Positions 47,961-55,520 of a stretch of DNA of 64,000 bases are shown in pieces (the first letter of the stretch is position 1; each line of letters begins with the position of its first letter). Below the pieces are notes generated by a model. That model was not told where the DNA came from. It saw only the letters and a list, made by a program, of their open reading frames with translations, and ran no database searches. The translations under genes and the position numbers were made by a program. This DNA comes from JAIBAC01 sp046331095 (GTDB taxonomy: Bacteria > Actinomycetota > Acidimicrobiia > UBA2766), in NCBI GenBank assembly GCA_046331095.1, contig JAXLRM010000003.1:1240001-1304000 (forward strand), read 5' to 3'.

Positions 47961-47998
47961 GGGCGCGCACACCCCATCCGGCTGGGGTGTGCGCGCCC
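47961..47998 (+). repeat. Dispersed hairpin repeat, copy 3 (with compensatory change)
   Basis: GGGCGCGCACACCCCA (47961-47976), loop TCCGGC and TGGGGTGTGCGCGCCC (47983-47998) pair over all 16 bases. Relative to copy 1, position 9 of the left arm is A instead of C and its partner is T instead of G, so pairing is kept. CCCCGTTCTG precedes and AAGTCGGGATTCC follows. It lies just ahead of the CapA-like gene promoter. Confidence 0.85.
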
Positions 47999-48020
47999 AA
48001 GTCGGGATTCCATCCGGTAG

Positions 48021-48026
48021 TAGCCT
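48021..48026 (+). promoter_or_regulatory. -10 box, leaderless, for the CapA-like gene
   Basis: TAGCCT ends 7 nt before GTG 48034; the right arm of hairpin copy 3 ends just where a -35 box would begin. Confidence 0.45.
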
Positions 48027-48033
48027 CCCGGCC

Positions 48034-49173
48034 GTGGCACGCACCCCCGGCCGATTCGCATCGATGCCCCGCGCCGACGTCGTGGCGCTCGCCCTCGTCG
48101 CCGCCGTCGTGGTCGGCCTGCTCGTCCTGATCGGGTTCTTCGGGCGCGACACCACCACCGCCGCCGAGGAGAACGCTCCGGAGGTGTCCGAGAGTGCGTC
48201 GCCGCCGACGGTTCCCGTCGCGGATTCCGGCAGCGGCAATCCGTTCAGCCTCGTGTGGGTCGGCGACATGATGCTCGGCTCGACGACACCCGAGGCGCGG
48301 CTCCCGGCGGACCCGAAGGCATCGTTCACGGGCGTGCGCGAGCTCCTCTCCGCCGACGTGGTCACGGGCAACCTCGAGGGCCCGATCACCGACACGGGCC
48401 CGCGCTCGAAGTGCGACGCACGCAGCGAGTGCTACATGTTCAGCCAGCCGCCCGAGTACGCCTCGATCTACGCGGACGCGGGCTTCAACGTCGTCAACCT
48501 CGCCAACAACCACAGCAACGACAGGGGCGACGCCGGGCGCGAATCGACCATGGCCCGCCTCGACGCCGCCGGCATCGCCTACACGGGCCTGCCCGGGCAG
48601 GTGCACGAGAGGACCGTGAACGGCACCAAGGTCGCCTTCCTCGGATTCAGCCACTACACGGCCACCAACTCGCTGACCGACCTTGCCGAGGTGAGCCGCC
48701 AGATCGGCGAAGCCGGCGGCCGCAACGACGTCGTGGTCGTGTTCTTCCACGGCGGCCTCGAGGGCGACAAGGGCACCCGCATCAGCCACACCGGCGACCC
48801 CGGCGCCGACTTCGTCAAGTTCGCCCACACCGCGGTCGATGCCGGCGCAGATCTCGTCGTCGGCTCGGGCCCGCACGTGCTGAGGGCGATGGAGGTCTAC
48901 CAGGGCCGCCTGATCGCCTACAGCCTCGGCAACTTCGCCACCTACGGCTGGTTCTCGCTCACCCCCACGACGTCGACGAGCGCCGTGCTCCGCGTCGAGC
49001 TCGGTCCCGACGGCGCCTTCCGCGGCGGGCAGCTCGCGCCGACGAAGCTGACCGGCAAGGGGACCGCGGCCAAGGGCGGCGACGCGGTCGCCCGGGTCAA
49101 GGGTCTGACCAAGTCCGACTTCCCCGACACGGGCGTGACGATCTCCGACGACGGCGCGATCTCGTCGCCCTGA
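48034..49173 (+). CDS. CapA-family exported metallophosphatase-like protein
   Basis: 379 residues from GTG 48034. A membrane helix (ALALVAAVVVGLLVLIGFF) anchors it; a Ser/Pro linker leads to the CapA domain: LVWVGDMMLGS, TGNLEGPITD, NVVNLANNHSNDRG, VVVFFHGGLEGD, VVGSGPHVLRAMEVYQG and AYSLGNFA. CapA-type proteins belong to the metallophosphoesterase fold and take part in poly-glutamate capsule synthesis; many actinobacterial members have unknown roles and no other capsule genes are nearby. Confidence 0.85.
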   Translation: MARTPGRFASMPRADVVALALVAAVVVGLLVLIGFFGRDTTTAAEENAPEVSESASPPTVPVADSGSGNPFSLVWVGDMMLGSTTPEARLPADPKASFTGVRELLSADVVTGNLEGPITDTGPRSKCDARSECYMFSQPPEYASIYADAGFNVVNLANNHSNDRGDAGRESTMARLDAAGIAYTGLPGQVHERTVNGTKVAFLGFSHYTATNSLTDLAEVSRQIGEAGGRNDVVVVFFHGGLEGDKGTRISHTGDPGADFVKFAHTAVDAGADLVVGSGPHVLRAMEVYQGRLIAYSLGNFATYGWFSLTPTTSTSAVLRVELGPDGAFRGGQLAPTKLTGKGTAAKGGDAVARVKGLTKSDFPDTGVTISDDGAISSP

Positions 49174-49198
49174 GCCCCGCGGGCCCGCGCTGGGCCGC

Positions 49199-49204
49199 TA
49201 GCGT
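49199..49204 (+). promoter_or_regulatory. -10 box, leaderless, for the thioredoxin-like gene
   Basis: TAGCGT ends 6 nt before ATG 49211, with only CGCGGG between. Confidence 0.45.
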
Positions 49205-49210
49205 CGCGGG

Positions 49211-49954
49211 ATGTCCATCGACGTCACCGACGCCACGTTCGCGACCGAAGTCATCGACCGCAGCCACTCGACCCCGGTGGTCGTGGACTTCTGGGCGGCG
49301 TGGTGCGGGCCGTGCCGCCAGCTCACCCCCGTGCTCGAGCGGGTCGTCGATGCGACCGGCGGAGAGGTGATCCTCGCCAAGGTCGACGTCGACGCCAACC
49401 CGGGGGTGTCGCGCCAGTTCGGGATCCAGGGGATCCCCGCGGTCAAGGCGTTCGCGGGCGGCAAGCTCGTCTCGGAGTTCACCGGGGCGCTGCCCGAGGC
49501 CCAGGTGCGTACGTTCGTGGACGCCCTCGCGCCGAGCGCTGCCGACCGTCTCGCCGCCGAGGGGACCGAGGCGGGCTACCGCGCCGCGCTCGAGGAGCAG
49601 CACGACCACCCCGGCGCAGTTCTCGGGCTCGCCCGCATCCTCGCCGAGAGGGGCGAGAACGAGGAGGCGGCGGCGCTGCTCCGGCGCGTACCCGAGACCG
49701 CCGACACCGCCCGGCTCCTCGCCGAGATCGAGCTCGCCGAGTTGGGCGAGGGAGCCGCCGACGGGTCCGACCCCGCCGCCGCGGCCCTCGCCCGTGGCGA
49801 CTACGCCACCGCGCTGGAGCAGTACCTGACACGGGTGACCGAGAGCCGCGACGAAGACGCGCGCGAAGCGATGGTGCGGATCTTCACCCTGCTCGGCGAC
49901 GACGACGAGTTGACGCGCGACTACCGTCCCCAGCTCGCCAAGGCGCTGTTCTGA
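49211..49954 (+). CDS. cnoX: Thioredoxin-TPR protein, CnoX/YbbN type
   Basis: 247 residues. An N-terminal thioredoxin domain with active-site WCGPC (residues 31-35) in DFWAAWCGPCRQLTP and the cis-Pro step GIQGIPAVKAF; then TPR-like helices (AALEEQHDHPGAVLGLARIL). This is the CnoX/YbbN architecture; in E. coli the protein is a chaperone-linked holdase, but there the second Cys is changed. Here both cysteines are kept, so redox activity is expected. Confidence 0.9.
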   Translation: MSIDVTDATFATEVIDRSHSTPVVVDFWAAWCGPCRQLTPVLERVVDATGGEVILAKVDVDANPGVSRQFGIQGIPAVKAFAGGKLVSEFTGALPEAQVRTFVDALAPSAADRLAAEGTEAGYRAALEEQHDHPGAVLGLARILAERGENEEAAALLRRVPETADTARLLAEIELAELGEGAADGSDPAAAALARGDYATALEQYLTRVTESRDEDAREAMVRIFTLLGDDDELTRDYRPQLAKALF

Positions 49955-50077
49955 AGCACAGATAACCATCCGAGTTTCAGCCGCACAAAGCACACCACAA
50001 CGGTAACTCGGAGCGTTCCGCACGGGTCCCAATCTTGCCGCGACAAAGCGGATACGCCGACCACAGGTAGGTGACCC

Positions 50078-50401
50078 ATGTACGTGCTACTGATGATCTT
50101 GCTAATGGGTTTGGTGATCAAGAAGCTCGTCGACTTCGGCGGGCTCTTCGACATGCCGAAGGCCGCCCGACTCCTGTCGGCCATGATCCTCGGCATCGTT
50201 GCGGCGTACCTGTTCAACCTCGACATGTTCAGAGCCCTCGGCCTCGAGATCCGCTCGGGCATGGGCCTCGTCGCCACGGGGCTCGTGTTCGGTGCCACGG
50301 CCGGTGTCTGGCACGACCTGTTGAGCTGGCTCGAGTCCCACAACCGCAAGGTGGTCGACGAGGCGATTCAGCTCGAGACGGCCCGCCCCAAGGCCGCCTG
50401 A
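50078..50401 (+). CDS. Small membrane protein, unknown function
   Basis: 107 residues from ATG 50078, with AGGTAGGTGA about 10 nt before it. Three hydrophobic stretches: YVLLMILLMGLVIKKLV at the start, LLSAMILGIVAAYLFNL, and GMGLVATGLVFGATAGVW. The C-terminal tail is charged (SHNRKVVDEAIQLE). A region with lower GC precedes it. No family recognised. Confidence 0.65.
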   Translation: MYVLLMILLMGLVIKKLVDFGGLFDMPKAARLLSAMILGIVAAYLFNLDMFRALGLEIRSGMGLVATGLVFGATAGVWHDLLSWLESHNRKVVDEAIQLETARPKAA

Positions 50402-50552
50402 CCCCGGCCGGCGCAGGTGCCGCCGCCATCGGCAACGTGGCCGGGCGGCGGCACCGTCGCGTCTGCCTCGAACCCGATGTCGCGATCGGTCACTTCGGAC
50501 CAATCCTGGCCGGTTGAAGCACCGTCGGCTCCGCGGAGCCGGGGGGACCGAC

Positions 50553-51266
50553 TCAGGAGAATACCGCGAGCCACTGCTCCTCGGTCTTCGGTTTGAAGAC
50601 GTAGTTGTGTTCCCGGGTGGCGCCCATCGTGGCGACACCGGAGGTGGAGTACAGGTGGCCGGGAAAGACCAGCGTCCTGTCGGGGACCTTGGCGAGGCGG
50701 TCGGTGAGGCTGCGGTACATCTCGCGGGGATCGCCGCCGGGCAGGTCGGTGCGCCCGCAGCCGTCGAGGAAGAGCGTGTCGCCCGACACGAGGCGCTCCG
50801 CGACGAGGAAGCACTGGCTGCCGGGGGTATGGCCCGGCGTGTGCACGAGGGTCACGTCGACCGCCCCGATCGACACGACGTCACCGCTGCCGTGGGCGGC
50901 GAGCTCGGCGTCGCCGAGCCCGGTGACCTTCTTGACGAACTCGACCTCGTCCTGTTGCACGTGGACCGGGATGCCGCTGCGGCGCTCGAGCAGGTCGCGC
51001 ACGCCCACGATCGAGATGCCCATCATCTCGCCGCCGACGTGGTCGGGGTGGTAGTGGGTCGCGAGGACGCCCTCGACCGACATGTCGTCGGCCGCGACGA
51101 GGTCGAGGAGGTCGTCGACGTCGTAGGCGGGGTCGACGAGGACGCAGCTCCCGGTCTCGCGGTCGCCGATCGCGTAGACGAAGTTCACCATCTGGCGTGC
51201 CAGCGGGTCGTCGCGGGCGAAGTCGCGGCCGGCAAGCCACTGGCGGAAGTACAGGCGATCGTCCAT
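50553..51266 (-). CDS. Metallo-beta-lactamase-fold hydrolase
   Basis: ATG 51266 gives 237 residues. Metal motif HYHPDHVGG (HxHxDH with Tyr: THYHPDH), then HTPGHTPGS, SGDTLFLDGCGRTDLPGG and a final HLYSTSG. The GRTDLPGG step is typical of the glyoxalase II / persulfide dioxygenase branch. Substrate cannot be told. TAGCGT 8 nt before the ATG suggests a leaderless transcript; divergent from the PLP gene. Confidence 0.85.
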   Translation of the reverse strand: MDDRLYFRQWLAGRDFARDDPLARQMVNFVYAIGDRETGSCVLVDPAYDVDDLLDLVAADDMSVEGVLATHYHPDHVGGEMMGISIVGVRDLLERRSGIPVHVQQDEVEFVKKVTGLGDAELAAHGSGDVVSIGAVDVTLVHTPGHTPGSQCFLVAERLVSGDTLFLDGCGRTDLPGGDPREMYRSLTDRLAKVPDRTLVFPGHLYSTSGVATMGATREHNYVFKPKTEEQWLAVFS

Positions 51267-51274
51267 GATCCGCA

Positions 51275-51280
51275 ACGCTA
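51275..51280 (-). promoter_or_regulatory. -10 box, leaderless, for the metallo-beta-lactamase gene
   Basis: On the minus strand TAGCGT (51275-51280) ends 8 nt before ATG 51266, without a Shine-Dalgarno sequence. Confidence 0.45.
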
Positions 51281-51313
51281 CTTGCACACGAGTCGGATCA
51301 AGGGGTCGGAGAC

Positions 51314-52540
51314 ATGCGGTTGCCCGAGCACGGCGTTGCACGCGACGAGTTGTTCGAGACCATCCGCGAGCGCAAGTCCGCCGACGCGGACTGGGAGCAC
51401 AAGCGCACGTTCAGCCTGATCTACCCGGCCTCGGCCGAGGTCGACTCGGTCCTGTACGAGGCGAACAACCTCTACCTCTACGAGAACGCCCTCAACCCGA
51501 TGCGGTTCCCGAGCCTCGCGACGATGGAGACCGAGGTCGTGTCGATGACGGCGGGCCTCCTCCACGGGCCGGGCGGCAGCGGTGGGACGATGACCTCGGG
51601 TGGGACCGAGTCGATCATCATGGCGACCAAGGTGGCGCGCGAGCGCTCCCGCGAGGAACGCGGGATCAGCGGTGGGCACGTACTCGTCCCGCGCTCCGCG
51701 CACCCGGCGTTCGCGAAGGCGGCGCACTACCTCGGCCTCGGAATCCGCCACGTCCCCATCGGCGCCGACTTCCGTGCGGACGCGGATGCCGCCGCCGACC
51801 TCGTCGCCGACGACACGGTGATGATGGCGGGCTCCGCTCCCGGCTACCCCCACGGCGTCGTCGACCCGATCCCCGAGCTCGCCGCGATCGCGGCCGCGCG
51901 TGGGATCCCGTTCCACACCGACGCCTGCGTGGGCGGCTTCATGCTCCCGTTCCTCGAGCGTCGCGGCGGCGTGGACGTGGCGCCGTTCGACTTCCGCGTC
52001 CCCGGCGTCACGTCGATGTCGGCGGACGTGCACAAGTACGGCTACTGCACTAAGGGCGCGTCGGTGGTGCTGCACCGCGACCACGAGATGCTGCGCCACC
52101 AGGTCTTCCTGTACTCGGACTGGCCCGGCGGCCTGTACGGGTCGCCCGCGATCGCCGGTGCCCGGCCGGCGTCGCCGATCTGCGCCGCGTGGGCGGTGAT
52201 GAACTACCTCGGCGAGGACGGCTACGTGCGCCTCGCGGGACAGGCGTACGACACCGCCCGGCGCATCGTCGACCACGTGAACGCCCATCCTGACCTCCAC
52301 GTCTGGGGTGAGCCCGCCGCGACCGTGTTCGCGTTCGGGTCCGAGACCGTCGACGTGATGGCGGTCAACGACGTCCTCGACGACCGCGGCTGGAACTTCG
52401 ACCGCCAGCTCGACCCCGCGGCGCTGCACGCGATGATCTCGCCCGGCCACGCCGAGATCGTCGACGAGCTCCTCGCCGACCTCGACCTGGCCGTCGCGAA
52501 CCACGGCGAGTCCCGCGGCGTCGAGGCCCGCTACTCCTGA
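51314..52540 (+). CDS. PLP-dependent lyase/decarboxylase, sphingosine-1-phosphate lyase-like
   Basis: 408 residues from ATG 51314 after GGGGTCGGAG. Fold type I PLP enzyme: TSGGTESIIMATKVARE binds the phosphate, HTDACVGGF gives the pyridine-contacting Asp, and SADVHKYGYCTKGAS holds the Schiff-base Lys. This arrangement and ENNLYLYENALNPMRFPS-like start (ANNLYLYENALNP) place it with S1P lyases and group II decarboxylases. Bacterial members split phosphorylated long-chain bases or decarboxylate amino acids; substrate not visible. Confidence 0.85.
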   Translation: MRLPEHGVARDELFETIRERKSADADWEHKRTFSLIYPASAEVDSVLYEANNLYLYENALNPMRFPSLATMETEVVSMTAGLLHGPGGSGGTMTSGGTESIIMATKVARERSREERGISGGHVLVPRSAHPAFAKAAHYLGLGIRHVPIGADFRADADAAADLVADDTVMMAGSAPGYPHGVVDPIPELAAIAAARGIPFHTDACVGGFMLPFLERRGGVDVAPFDFRVPGVTSMSADVHKYGYCTKGASVVLHRDHEMLRHQVFLYSDWPGGLYGSPAIAGARPASPICAAWAVMNYLGEDGYVRLAGQAYDTARRIVDHVNAHPDLHVWGEPAATVFAFGSETVDVMAVNDVLDDRGWNFDRQLDPAALHAMISPGHAEIVDELLADLDLAVANHGESRGVEARYS

Positions 52541-52562
52541 ACCGGCACCCCCGGGATCGGCA

Positions 52563-52584
52563 CGAACATATGTTCGGCTAGCCT
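52563..52584 (+). promoter_or_regulatory. LexA box and -10 of the UvrD-like helicase gene
   Basis: CGAACATATGTTCG (52563-52576) is a perfect LexA site. TAGCCT (52579-52584) ends 8 nt before ATG 52593, so the mRNA is probably leaderless and LexA overlaps the -35/-10 gap. Confidence 0.78.
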
Positions 52585-52592
52585 GTGGCGCC

Positions 52593-54617
52593 ATGGCGAC
52601 GACCTCAGGCTCGGATCCCCTGGCGGGACTCAATCCCCGACAGCAACTCGCGGCCGGGCACGGCGACGGCCCGCTGCTCGTGATCGCCGGTGCGGGAACC
52701 GGCAAGACCCGCACCCTCGCCGCCCGCGTCGGGGTGTTGCTCCGGCGCGGCGTCCCGCCCGAACGGATCCTCCTGCTGACCTTCACACGCCGTGCCGCCC
52801 ACGAGATGCTGCGCCGCGCGGCGTGCCACGCGGACCCGGCCGAGGCGCGCCGCGTCTGGGGCGGGACCTTCCACGCCGTGGCGCACCGTCTGCTGCGCAT
52901 CAACACGCAGGCGCTGGGCCTGCCGCCGGACTTCACCGTCCTCGACGCGGCCGACAGCGCCGACGTCATGAACGTGGTCACCCGCGACTGCATCCCGGCC
53001 GAGCAGCGGCGCCGCTTCCCGCGCAAGGAGACCATCGCCGCGATCTACACCCGCGTCGCCGCGACCCGCACCGGGCTCGGCGAGGTGCTCGCCGACTCGT
53101 TCCCGTGGTGTCGCGACCACGCCGCCGCGCTGGCGGCGATCTTCGACGCGTACTCGGCGCGCAAGCGCGAGCAGCACCTGCTCGATTTCGACGACCTGCT
53201 GCTGTTCTGGCATGCCGCCGTGAGCGCTCCCGGCATCGGCGAACGCATCGCGTCGAGCTTCGACCACGTGCTCGTCGACGAGTACCAGGACACCAACGTG
53301 GTGCAGTCCGACATCCTCAGGGCGATGCGCGCCACGAACCCCAACATCACCGCCGTGGGCGACGACGCCCAGGCGATCTACTCGTTCCGTGCGGCGACCG
53401 TGGCGAACATCCTGGACTTCCCGCGCCACTTCCCCGGTTCCACCGTCGTGACGCTCGAGCTGAACTACCGCTCGGCTGCGCCGATCCTCGCTGTCTCGAA
53501 CGCGGTGGCCGCGGCCGCGCAGCAGCGGTACCCGAAGACGCTGCGACCGGCACGCGACGGGGGGACCGAGCCCGTGCTCGTGACGTGCGAGGACGAGGCG
53601 GTCCAGGCCGACGCGGTCTGCGACGCGATCCTCGCACACCACGACGCGGGCGTCCCGCTGGCACAACAGGCGGTCCTGTTCCGTGCCGGCCATCACAGCG
53701 CGGTGCTCGAGATCGAGCTCGCCCGGCGCAACGTCCCCTTCGTCAAGTACGGCGGCCTGCGCTTCGTCGAGGCGGCACACGTCAAGGACCTCCTGGCCGT
53801 GCTGCGCCTCCTGGACAACCCCTACGACGAAGCCGCGTGGTTCCGTGTGCTCCAGCTCTTCGAGGGAATCGGCCCGGCGCGGGCACACCGCCTGCTCGCC
53901 GAGCTCGGAGTGCGGCCCCGCGGCGCCGGGACCACTCCGCACGCCCGCCTCGCGGTCCTCGACGCGCCCGCCGGCTCCGCCGAGACGCTGCGGCCCTTCG
54001 CCGCCGCGCTGGGGGCATGCACGCAAACCGAGCTGGCGGTGGGGGTGCAGATCGAGACGATCGCTGACGCACTGGCTCCCGTCTTCGAGCAGCGCTACGA
54101 CTCGGCCCGGGCGCGTGTCGAGGACCTCCACAGCCTCGCCCGCCTCGCCGGCGACGCGGACTCGCGGTCGCAGTTCGCGACCGAGATCGCGCTGGATCCG
54201 CCGTCGGTGACGGGCGACCTCGCAGGGCCGCCGCGCCTGGACGAGGACTGGCTGACGCTCTCGACGGTGCACTCGGCCAAGGGCTGCGAGTGGGAGGCGG
54301 TCCACGTCATCCATGCCGCCGACGGGATGTTCCCCTCCGACATGGCCACGGGCTCGCCCGAAGGCGTCGAGGAGGAGCGCCGCCTGTTCTACGTCGCCGT
54401 GACGCGGCCACGGCGCTCCCTGCACGTGTACTTCCCGCTGCGCTACCACCACCAGCGACGCAGCCGGCGGCCCGAGCACAACTACGCGCAGGTCACACGG
54501 TTCATCCCCTCCGGCATCCACCACCTCTTCGAGCACGTCCGCGCGGGCACGCCCGAACCGGTCCCCGTGCTCGCCACTCCCGTCGACGCCGCGCTCGGGG
54601 CCCTGTGGCGGGCGTGA
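52593..54617 (+). CDS. uvrD: UvrD/PcrA-type SF1 DNA helicase
   Basis: 674 residues. SF1A motifs in order: Q-motif-like LNPRQQLA, Walker A AGAGTGKT (32-39), motif Ia TFTRRAAHEM, motif II VDEYQDTN, motif III VGDDAQAIYSF, motif IV LELNYRS, motif V STVHSAKGCEWEAVHV and motif VI LFYVAVTRPRR. No extra nuclease or HRDC domain is clear. Acts in nucleotide excision and mismatch-type repair or removes RecA; SOS control fits. Size and motifs match UvrD more than RecB or Rep. Confidence 0.93.
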   Translation: MATTSGSDPLAGLNPRQQLAAGHGDGPLLVIAGAGTGKTRTLAARVGVLLRRGVPPERILLLTFTRRAAHEMLRRAACHADPAEARRVWGGTFHAVAHRLLRINTQALGLPPDFTVLDAADSADVMNVVTRDCIPAEQRRRFPRKETIAAIYTRVAATRTGLGEVLADSFPWCRDHAAALAAIFDAYSARKREQHLLDFDDLLLFWHAAVSAPGIGERIASSFDHVLVDEYQDTNVVQSDILRAMRATNPNITAVGDDAQAIYSFRAATVANILDFPRHFPGSTVVTLELNYRSAAPILAVSNAVAAAAQQRYPKTLRPARDGGTEPVLVTCEDEAVQADAVCDAILAHHDAGVPLAQQAVLFRAGHHSAVLEIELARRNVPFVKYGGLRFVEAAHVKDLLAVLRLLDNPYDEAAWFRVLQLFEGIGPARAHRLLAELGVRPRGAGTTPHARLAVLDAPAGSAETLRPFAAALGACTQTELAVGVQIETIADALAPVFEQRYDSARARVEDLHSLARLAGDADSRSQFATEIALDPPSVTGDLAGPPRLDEDWLTLSTVHSAKGCEWEAVHVIHAADGMFPSDMATGSPEGVEEERRLFYVAVTRPRRSLHVYFPLRYHHQRRSRRPEHNYAQVTRFIPSGIHHLFEHVRAGTPEPVPVLATPVDAALGALWRA

Positions 54618-54630
54618 TCCCCGCTCCGGC

Positions 54631-55449
54631 TCAGGGCGCGTCCGGGAAGTACCTGCGGTAGATGCGGTCGCGCTCCCCGTCGGCTCCGAGTCGGGCGATA
54701 CCTGCGTTCAGGGCGTCGAGGAGGGCCGGATCGGAATCCTTCTTGACGGCGAACCCCAGGACTGCGCCGGTCGGGTATGTCGCGACGACAGCGATCGCGT
54801 CGTCCTCGCTCGTGTGGTTCGCGCTCTGGGCGAGATCGGCCATGACCGCTTGGACCTCGCCCTCACCGAGCGCTGCGAAGAGCTCGTTGTCGCCGGAGAA
54901 GCGCACGATCGTCGCGCCGGGGTCGTGGGCCGCTACGTAGCGTTCGGCTTCGGTGTCCGATTGCACCCCGATCCGCTTGCCGGCAAGTGCGGCCAGGTCG
55001 ACCAGCGCGCCCTCGTCGACGGTGCGCACGACGAGGGCAACGGCGACATCGAAGTAGCCCGTCGTGAAGTCGACCTGATCGCGCCGTGCGTCCGTGACCT
55101 CGACCGCCGACGCGATCACGTCGCAGCCACCCGCGTCGAGGGTGGCAAAGATCGAGTCCGTGGGAGTCACGACCCAGGTCGTCTGCCAGTGGTTGGCGGC
55201 GGCGATCGCCTCGATCGTGTCGACGTCGTATCCCTGGAACCTCTCGGAGTCCGCCTCGTCGGGGTACTCGAACGGCTTGTAGGGGATGTCGGAGCAAATC
55301 GTGAGAGTGCCCGCTTGGACGAGCGGCACGGATGCGGACCCGTCTCCGGAGGCTGGGGATTCACCTTCGCCCGAACAGCCGGCCACGCCGAGGCCGAGCA
55401 CGGCGACGGCGACGCATCCGGCGAGGACACGCAGGTGGTTCGCGAACAA
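54631..55449 (-). CDS. Amino-acid ABC transporter substrate-binding lipoprotein
   Basis: TTG 55449 with AGGAGGAGAAGG about 8 nt upstream; 272 residues. Lipobox GVAGC near residue 24, then the SBP family 3 pattern: LTICSDIPYKPFEYPD, RFQGYDVDTIEAIAA, CDVIASAVEVTDARRDQVDF and GKRIGVQSDTEAERY. Binds a polar amino acid or related solute outside the membrane. No permease or ATPase gene is adjacent, so it is an orphan that must share a transporter encoded elsewhere. Confidence 0.88.
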   Translation of the reverse strand: MFANHLRVLAGCVAVAVLGLGVAGCSGEGESPASGDGSASVPLVQAGTLTICSDIPYKPFEYPDEADSERFQGYDVDTIEAIAAANHWQTTWVVTPTDSIFATLDAGGCDVIASAVEVTDARRDQVDFTTGYFDVAVALVVRTVDEGALVDLAALAGKRIGVQSDTEAERYVAAHDPGATIVRFSGDNELFAALGEGEVQAVMADLAQSANHTSEDDAIAVVATYPTGAVLGFAVKKDSDPALLDALNAGIARLGADGERDRIYRRYFPDAP

Positions 55450-55520
55450 CGGTCCTTCTCCTCCTCTCTCGTGCGCTGCTGCAGCCAAGCCAGGACGAAG
55501 CTACCGAGGCGTGACCGTGC

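Noticed and set aside
22734..47998. The 16-bp stem repeats as part of a CRISPR array
   Set aside because: Copies are 11-14 kb apart with no spacers; they are dispersed intergenic elements.
52605..54536. 643-codon minus-strand ORF opposite uvrD
   Set aside because: All helicase motifs are on the plus strand; the minus product is an antisense artefact.
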